From: CBFDBF01 sp050287725
GTDB lineage: Bacteria > Pseudomonadota > Gammaproteobacteria > Chromatiales > Chromatiaceae
Assembly (NCBI GenBank): GCA_050287725.1
Contig: JBNKCL010000039.1
Span: forward strand, 1 to 64,000
Direction of reading: 5' to 3'
DNA length: 64,000 nt
Shown here: piece by piece, positions 59,084-64,000 of the stretch
How positions within the stretch are numbered: position 1 is the first letter of the stretch
How the letters are laid out: each line of letters opens with the position of its first letter
Notes under the pieces: generated by a model
What the model was told of the DNA's origin: nothing
What the model saw: only the letters and a program-made list of their open reading frames with translations
Databases searched by the model: none
Translations under genes and position numbers: made by a program

Positions 59084-59572
59084 TCACTCTTCCCACCCAT
59101 CCTCTTCCATCTGGTCGAACCGGGAGGGGTCCGCCTTGCCGGTGCTGAGTGCGCGCGCCAGCCAGCCGCCCGGTCCGTCCCGCAGTTCCTGTTGCAGCGT
59201 CCCGAGCAGTTCCGCGATCGGGGTCTCGGTGCTGATCTTCACCGGCTGCATCCCGCGGGACTTCAGCTGCTGGATGGCCGAGGCCCCCACCGCCAGGCAA
59301 TAGACGGCGATGCATCCCTCCAAAGCGGCGATCCGGGCCGCCAGCCGGTCCGGATCGTGGCCGGTGGCCTCCGCCGGTCCGAACTCCACCGCCTCCGCCA
59401 GGCCCGCCCGCTCTTCGTCCAGGGCGTAGATGGCGAACGATTTGGTCGCACCGAAGTGCTGATCCACATGTTTCATATCGCTGGTGGCGAAGGCCACTTT
59501 CAGCGCCGTTTCCATCCAGCGATCTTCCGGTTCAGCGTGAACCAGTTGCAGTCGCCTCGCGAGGGCTGCCAT
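59084..59572 (-). CDS. nifX: NifX FeMo-co/NifB-co carrier
   Basis: The 162-aa protein has the NifX/NafY core: LKVAFATSDMKHVDQHFGAT, the conserved HFG that may bind cofactor, and AIYALDEERAG then VYCLAVGASAIQQLKSRGMQ. It binds NifB-co or VK-cluster and shuttles it to NifEN. The start overlaps nifN by 41 bases, an unusually long overlap. The C-terminal tail is acidic. Confidence 0.93.
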   Translation of the reverse strand: MAALARRLQLVHAEPEDRWMETALKVAFATSDMKHVDQHFGATKSFAIYALDEERAGLAEAVEFGPAEATGHDPDRLAARIAALEGCIAVYCLAVGASAIQQLKSRGMQPVKISTETPIAELLGTLQQELRDGPGGWLARALSTGKADPSRFDQMEEDGWEE

Positions 59573-60947
59573 GAGATGTCTCCTGATGGTCCGTTTTCCG
59601 GGCATAGATGGAGCGGTAGGGGTGAATCTCCCCCTTCTCCAGACTCAGTATGAGATTGGCCAGTTCGAACAGGGTCTGGCGGCTGCCGCGGTACCCGATC
59701 CAGGTTTTTTGATATCCGCCGAGCATGTCGGTCTGGGGGAAACCGGCCCGCAGCAGCGGGATACCCAGACGCTCCGCACTCTGTACACCGTGGCTGTTGG
59801 CGATCAGCACCTCGGCCTTCTCGGCGGCTGCGATCTGCTCCAGGTCTTCCAGGTCGCCGATCTTTACGCTTTCCGCGCGCACCTGCTGCAATACCGGCGC
59901 ATTGATCGGGGCGACCGCTGCCACCGTCTCCGCGCCCATGCCGGCCAGCAACTGACTGAACGCCACCAGCAGATCGGGATCGCCGGCCACTGCGAAACGG
60001 GCCATGCCGAGCATGAAATGGCTGTCCAGCATGGCGTCCTGCAACTGAGCGCGTTGGCGCTCCAGCTTCTCCGGGACCGGCTCGCCGGAGATCCGGTGCA
60101 GGGTGTCCACCAGGGCGTCCATCGCCTCCAGACCCATGAGGTGGTCGAAGCGGTAGTCCGGGACGCCGGTCCGCTCCGCCAGCTCATCCGCCGCCTTGGA
60201 GACGGAGCGGCCGATCACCAGGGTCGCCAACCCGTCGCCCAGGGTCGCCAGTTCCGATACCGCGGTGCCGCCGATGGTCAGGGGCGAGAAATCGGCCTCG
60301 CCGAGAAAGCCAAGGGAGTCCGAGAGATCGGGTATTACTACCGGACGCAGGCCGAAGGCCTCGACGATCTCTTTCAGTTCCTCCAGGTCGCCCGGAGTAA
60401 GCGAGGAACCCACCAGCACATTGATCTGTCTTTTGCGCCGTCCGGGCATGGTGGTCGCTTCGGAGGACTTGGGGACGGTGACCTTGATGATCGTCTCCAG
60501 CGCCTTGGCGAACCCGGTCTCGAGGCAACCCGTATAGTCCGGGGACTCCACCGGCACCACAGCGATGTCGTTGAACCGGGGATATTTCTCGCGGAACACC
60601 CGCACCGCCATCTCCACATCGCTGCCCTGGGTCTCGGTAAGACCGGTGGTGGGCACACCGATAAGCAGCGGCTCGTTCTTCTCACAAATGGTTTTCAGGC
60701 CTTCCACCACGCTCTCCTCGGAGCCCATGACCGTGGATACCTGATCCATGGCGGTGGTCTGCAACGGGATCGGTTCCCGGAAATGCAGGACAAAAAAGAC
60801 CTTGCCGAAGGCGGTGCAGCCCTGGGCGCCGTGCAGCATGGGTATGGAGCGGCGAAAACCGAGAAAGGCCAGCGCCGCGCCGACGGTCTGACTTACCTTC
60901 AAAGGGCTGACGGAGAGGGCCTTGCTGCGTTTGATGATCTCAGGCAT
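59532..60947 (-). CDS. nifN: nitrogenase FeMo-co scaffold subunit NifN
   Basis: The 471-aa protein resembles NifK and pairs with NifE as the scaffold for FeMo-co assembly. Signatures are MLHGAQGCTAFGKVFFVLHF, MGSEESVVEGL, GVPTTGLTETQGSDVEMAVR and the C-terminal RAGFPQTDMLGGYQKTWIGY. Conserved cluster-ligand cysteine C44 is visible. Start and nifE stop share one base (TGATG). The last 40 residues are polar and poorly conserved. Confidence 0.96.
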   Translation of the reverse strand: MPEIIKRSKALSVSPLKVSQTVGAALAFLGFRRSIPMLHGAQGCTAFGKVFFVLHFREPIPLQTTAMDQVSTVMGSEESVVEGLKTICEKNEPLLIGVPTTGLTETQGSDVEMAVRVFREKYPRFNDIAVVPVESPDYTGCLETGFAKALETIIKVTVPKSSEATTMPGRRKRQINVLVGSSLTPGDLEELKEIVEAFGLRPVVIPDLSDSLGFLGEADFSPLTIGGTAVSELATLGDGLATLVIGRSVSKAADELAERTGVPDYRFDHLMGLEAMDALVDTLHRISGEPVPEKLERQRAQLQDAMLDSHFMLGMARFAVAGDPDLLVAFSQLLAGMGAETVAAVAPINAPVLQQVRAESVKIGDLEDLEQIAAAEKAEVLIANSHGVQSAERLGIPLLRAGFPQTDMLGGYQKTWIGYRGSRQTLFELANLILSLEKGEIHPYRSIYARKTDHQETSHGSPREATATGSR

Positions 60948-62356
60948 CAGGCTGCTCCCTTCGATTTGGATTCAGCATCGGGTTTGCGCCAAGGTGCGGC
61001 TTCACGCACCGCCGGCCAGATCGGACTTTCGATAGTGATCGCCATCTGCCGCGCCAGCTCCACCATGCCTTCGTAACCGGCATAGGCGAACTCGCGCTCC
61101 TGATTGATATGCAGGAAGGGGATGCGCGCCTTGAGCGCGGTATACATATTGCGGCCGCCGGCGATCATGATGTCGATGCCGTGCTCGTACACCATATCGA
61201 TCATGGTGCGCGGATTGCCCTCTTCCAGCATCACCGCGTTTTCGCCCATCAGTTCGCGGATGCGCGCTTTGTCCTCTTCGGTGGATTTCCGGGTGCCGGT
61301 GGCGACCACCTCCATGCCCAGATCCTGCAGCGCCGCCACCACCGACCAGGATTTCACTCCGCCGGTGTAGAGCAGCACCCGTTTGCCCTTGAGGCGGGCG
61401 CGCCAGGGTTTCAGCAGTTCGTCGATACGGGCCTCTTCGCGTGCGATCAGCTCCTCCGTGCGCCGGGTCAGATCCGCATCATCGAGGATGCGGGCAAAAT
61501 CGCGCAGGGCCCGGGAGACGTCGCGCACGCCGTAGAAACTGCCCTCGAACCAGGGGGTGCCGTAGGACTCCTGCAGCTTGCGGGCGACGTTGAGCAACGC
61601 CTTGGAGCAGACCATCATGTTGACCTCGGAGCGGTGCATGGTCTGCACATCGCGGAATCGTATGTCACCGGCGATACTGCCGATCACCCGCAGGCCCAGT
61701 TCATCCAGCAGCGGCAGAACGTGCCACAACTCACCGGCGATGTTGTACTCGCCGATCAGCGAAATGTCGTGCACCCGGATGCCTTCACGTTGCGCCGATT
61801 CCGGCACCGGATCCGGCTCGCGGGTGCCGCACACATATTTCACCATCGCCTCGCCGGCGATGCGGTTGCACAGGTTTTTGGTACCGTAGAAACCGGCGAC
61901 GTCCACCAGCACCACCGGCGTGCCCCAGCGCTCCTGCGCCGCCTTGCAGACCGCCTCCAGGTCGTCGCCGATCAGCGCCGGGACGCAGGTGTTGTAGACG
62001 AACACCGCGGCGGGGGAGTAGCTGTCGATGGCCTGCTTGATGGAGTGGAACAACCGTTTCTCGCCGCGCCCCATGATGACGTCCTGCTCGGTCAGGTCGG
62101 TGGTCATGCCGATACGGGAGAGGCGCACCTCGCTGGAACGGGTGCCGCGGTTGTCCCAGGAGCTGCCGGCGCAGGCGATGGAGCCGTGTACGATGTGGGC
62201 CACGTCGGTGATGGGAAACAGGGCGATCTGCGCCCCGTCCAGGACGCAGCCCCCGGCGGTGGCGCCGGGCTTGGGCTTGGCGCAGCCGGATTTCGACTTG
62301 TGGTTGTGGGCACAGGCCGGCTCATCCAGCAGCGCGGCGATCTCTTTCTGTTTCAT
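60947..62356 (-). CDS. nifE: nitrogenase FeMo-co scaffold subunit NifE
   Basis: The 469-aa protein resembles NifD. The N-terminus MKQKEIAALLDEPACAHNHK is followed by CAKPKPGATAGGC, then HGSIACAGSSWDNRGTRSSE and VYNTCVPALIGDDLE with the P-cluster-type cysteines. ATG 62356 aligns with known NifE; a GTG nine bases upstream is possible. The sigma-54 promoter predicts a start at about 62383. It leads nifE-nifN-nifX-DUF269-CCE_0567-fdxB. Confidence 0.97.
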   Translation of the reverse strand: MKQKEIAALLDEPACAHNHKSKSGCAKPKPGATAGGCVLDGAQIALFPITDVAHIVHGSIACAGSSWDNRGTRSSEVRLSRIGMTTDLTEQDVIMGRGEKRLFHSIKQAIDSYSPAAVFVYNTCVPALIGDDLEAVCKAAQERWGTPVVLVDVAGFYGTKNLCNRIAGEAMVKYVCGTREPDPVPESAQREGIRVHDISLIGEYNIAGELWHVLPLLDELGLRVIGSIAGDIRFRDVQTMHRSEVNMMVCSKALLNVARKLQESYGTPWFEGSFYGVRDVSRALRDFARILDDADLTRRTEELIAREEARIDELLKPWRARLKGKRVLLYTGGVKSWSVVAALQDLGMEVVATGTRKSTEEDKARIRELMGENAVMLEEGNPRTMIDMVYEHGIDIMIAGGRNMYTALKARIPFLHINQEREFAYAGYEGMVELARQMAITIESPIWPAVREAAPWRKPDAESKSKGAA

Positions 62357-62393
62357 CGGTGGCACGACTCCGGGCTCGCAATACCGGATCTAT

Positions 62394-62409
62394 AGCAATG
62401 GTCATGCCA
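62394..62409 (-). promoter_or_regulatory. sigma-54 promoter of nifE operon
   Basis: Minus-strand ATGGCATGACCATTGC contains TGGCAT-N5-TTGC with GG and GC 10 bases apart. The predicted start lies near 62383, 27 bases before nifE. Confidence 0.85.
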
Positions 62410-62453
62410 TGAGGTAACTTACTGTTTTATAAGTGTATTAATTCTTGTGTGGT

Positions 62454-62469
62454 TGTCGCAAACGCGACA
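62454..62469 (-). promoter_or_regulatory. NifA upstream activator site for nifE
   Basis: A perfect TGT-N10-ACA site, TGTCGCAAACGCGACA, centred about 78 bases upstream of the predicted transcription start. It nearly matches the nifV site in its N10 core. Confidence 0.8.
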
Positions 62470-62540
62470 ATGACGGGCCGGATGGAGGGATTCGCACCAA
62501 CCCGGGGCGGGGTGCCGCCGGACGCGGGGTCGGCCCCCGG

Positions 62541-63311
62541 TCAGAGATCGAACTCCGCCGCCACCGGCGCATGATCCGACGGTTGCTCCAGCCGCCGCGG
62601 CTCCTGGTCCACGTAACCGGCGGTGCAATCCTGCGCCAGCGCCTGGGAGGCCAGGATCAGGTCGATGCGCAGGCCGAGATTGCGGCGGAAGCCGGCGGCC
62701 CGGTAATCCCACCAGCTGAAGGTGGCCGGCTCCTGCTCGAACAGACGGAAGGTGTCGCTCAGGCCCAGGTCGAGAATACGTTTCAGCGCCTCCCGCTCCG
62801 GGGTGGAGCAGAGTACCCGCTCGCGCCACAGTTCCGGATCGTGACAATCGCGGTCCTCGGGGGCGATGTTGAAGTCGCCGATCAGCACCAGCTTGTCGTA
62901 GCGCCGGGCCTGTTCCGCGACGTAGGCGCGTAGCGCCTCCAGCCAGCGGAGCTTGTAGTCGAACTTCTCCGAGCCCACCGTCTGGCCGTTGACCACGTAG
63001 AGGTTGAGCAGGCGCAGGTCGCCGAAGGTTGCGGCCAGCACCCGCCGCTGGGGGTCGTCGAGCCCGGGCAGGTCGGTCACCACCTCGGCGGCCGGGGCTT
63101 TGGAAAGGATGGCGACGCCGTTGTAGGTCTTCTGGCCCGAATAGACCACCTGGTAACCGGCGGCGCGGATCGCCTCCACCGGGAAGTTTTCGTCGGTGAG
63201 CTTGGTCTCCTGCAACCCGAGCAGGTCGGGCTGATGAGCGGCGATCCAGTCCAGCACCTGCGGTAGCCGGACCCGCAGGGAGTTGACGTTCCAGGAAGCG
63301 ATCTTAAACAT
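62541..63311 (-). CDS. xthA: exodeoxyribonuclease III
   Basis: The 256-aa endonuclease/exonuclease-family AP endonuclease removes abasic sites and 3' blocks. Motifs are IASWNVNSLRVRLPQVLDW, LQETKLTDENFP with the catalytic Glu, GDFNIAPEDRD and a C-terminal SDHAPVAAEF with Asp-His. ATG 63311 gives the standard N-terminus. It is divergent from the DUF2157-like gene. Confidence 0.96.
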   Translation of the reverse strand: MFKIASWNVNSLRVRLPQVLDWIAAHQPDLLGLQETKLTDENFPVEAIRAAGYQVVYSGQKTYNGVAILSKAPAAEVVTDLPGLDDPQRRVLAATFGDLRLLNLYVVNGQTVGSEKFDYKLRWLEALRAYVAEQARRYDKLVLIGDFNIAPEDRDCHDPELWRERVLCSTPEREALKRILDLGLSDTFRLFEQEPATFSWWDYRAAGFRRNLGLRIDLILASQALAQDCTAGYVDQEPRRLEQPSDHAPVAAEFDL

Positions 63312-63431
63312 CGAATATGGCCTTTGGTCGGACCCGTGGTGGAATGAACCCGGGAATTCCCCTACAGTATATCTTCGCAGGATCGCGTATGAGTGACCTC
63401 TCTTCAACGCAGGCCATATAGGGAAGATCGG

Positions 63432-64000
63432 ATGCGAATCAATTCAAAGACGGAAGCCCAGCAACGGGCCGACCAGATCGGACAGTTCCAGGCGGAGCTG
63501 AAGTTGCTGGAGCGGGAAGCGGTTCTCTCTCTCGACGCCGGACAGCGCCAGGCCGTGGAGCAATACCACGGGGAGTTGATGGCGCAACTGGCGGACGCCT
63601 TCGATGTGGACTCCAGCGTACGGGAGAAGCGGCTCAGTCTGGGGATGAAGATCGCCTCGTTCCTGGGCGCATTGGGACTCGCCGCCAGTCTGTTTTTTCT
63701 GTTCTATCAATTCTGGGGCTTCTTCTCCACCGGGGTGCAGGTGGTGATCCTGGTGGCGGCGCCGTTCGTCGGTATGGGCGCGACCATCTATTTTGCGCGC
63801 CGCGAAAAGACCGGGTACTTCTCGAAGCTGGCGGGGTTGGCGACCATCGCCTGTTTCGTGCTCAATCTCTCGATGCTCGGGCAGATCTTCAACATCACCC
63901 CGTCGCCCAACGCCTTTCTGGTATGGGCGCTGTTCGCCATAATCCTGGCTTACGCCTCCGACGCACGCCTGCTGCTGGCGGCCGGTATTCTCGCGTTTGC
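63432..64000 (+). CDS. DUF2157-like membrane protein, N-terminal part
   Basis: The frame from ATG 63432 stays open to the window edge, giving 189 residues. An N-terminal soluble helical region (LKLLEREAVLSLDAGQRQAV) precedes several membrane helices, starting with SFLGALGLAASLFFLFYQFW at about 75. This resembles DUF2157-type membrane proteins, of unknown function. The rest lies outside the window, so the family call is tentative. Confidence 0.6.
   Translation, partial: MRINSKTEAQQRADQIGQFQAELKLLEREAVLSLDAGQRQAVEQYHGELMAQLADAFDVDSSVREKRLSLGMKIASFLGALGLAASLFFLFYQFWGFFSTGVQVVILVAAPFVGMGATIYFARREKTGYFSKLAGLATIACFVLNLSMLGQIFNITPSPNAFLVWALFAIILAYASDARLLLAAGILAF

Noticed and set aside
61109..62395. 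428-codon frame antisense to nifE
   Set aside because: Shadow of nifE; His/Gln-rich with no start signals, and it crosses the nifE promoter.
1..64000. CRISPR arrays, IS elements, integrases or prophage genes
   Set aside because: No regularly spaced direct repeats and no transposase, integrase or phage structural motifs were seen.

Overview
The window reads as chromosomal DNA of a GC-rich gammaproteobacterium. The run ispB, rplU, rpmA, obgE, proB, rpsT, murJ, ribF, ileS, lspA is typical gammaproteobacterial gene order. Nitrogen fixation genes, a heme c-binding c-di-GMP enzyme and several other signalling proteins point to a free-living or symbiotic sulfur-oxidising type (Chromatiales, Sedimenticola or Thiodiazotropha-like). 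That placement is an inference from gene content; no rRNA is present.

Layout. 1-1 kb: the start of a nucleoside transporter and an AT-rich lipoprotein island. 1-5.6 kb: M61 peptidase, birA, coaX, a SPOR protein and tRNA-Thr. 5.6-10.9 kb: a heme c/GGDEF/EAL protein, carbonic anhydrase, a WrbA-type quinone reductase and small genes. 11-15.4 kb: a minus-strand operon of thermostable-hemolysin family protein, acyl-AMP ligase, heme-oxygenase-like putative diiron oxidase, short-chain dehydrogenase and TPR protein. It is divergent from a QseBC-like two-component pair. 17.6-21.7 kb: STAS protein, ychF, tRNA-Met, and amtB behind an apparent NtrC/sigma-54 promoter. 21.8-36.5 kb: tRNA-Pro and the housekeeping block, interrupted between proB and rpsT by a lectin-like autotransporter and a folded non-coding element. 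36.5-41 kb: a minus-strand operon of two DUF1538 membrane proteins, a PII-like protein, a CBS protein, ampD and ampE. 41-47 kb: a DUF1631 protein, nadC, a flagellar-rod-like peptide, an FKBP isomerase and an EgtB-like protein. 47-52.6 kb: a PhnD-like binding protein with a GGDEF-EAL protein, then a Cache-PAS-GGDEF protein. 52.6-62.4 kb: two nif operons, nifV-TPR-nifW-nifZ-nifM and nifE-nifN-nifX-DUF269-CCE_0567-like-ferredoxin III, each behind a -24/-12 promoter and a TGT-N10-ACA NifA site, with a DUF1566/EF-hand protein between them. 62.5-64 kb: xthA and the start of a membrane protein.

How parts work together. amtB imports or senses ammonium and appears to be on the NtrC regulon. The nif genes here make homocitrate (nifV), assemble FeMo-co (nifE, nifN, nifX) and mature Fe protein and MoFe protein (nifM, nifZ, nifW). 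The structural genes nifHDK and nifB are not in the window. The most promising poorly described systems are the DUF1538 pair coupled to PII-like and CBS sensors, and the hemolysin-family/acyl ligase/diiron-oxidase cluster.
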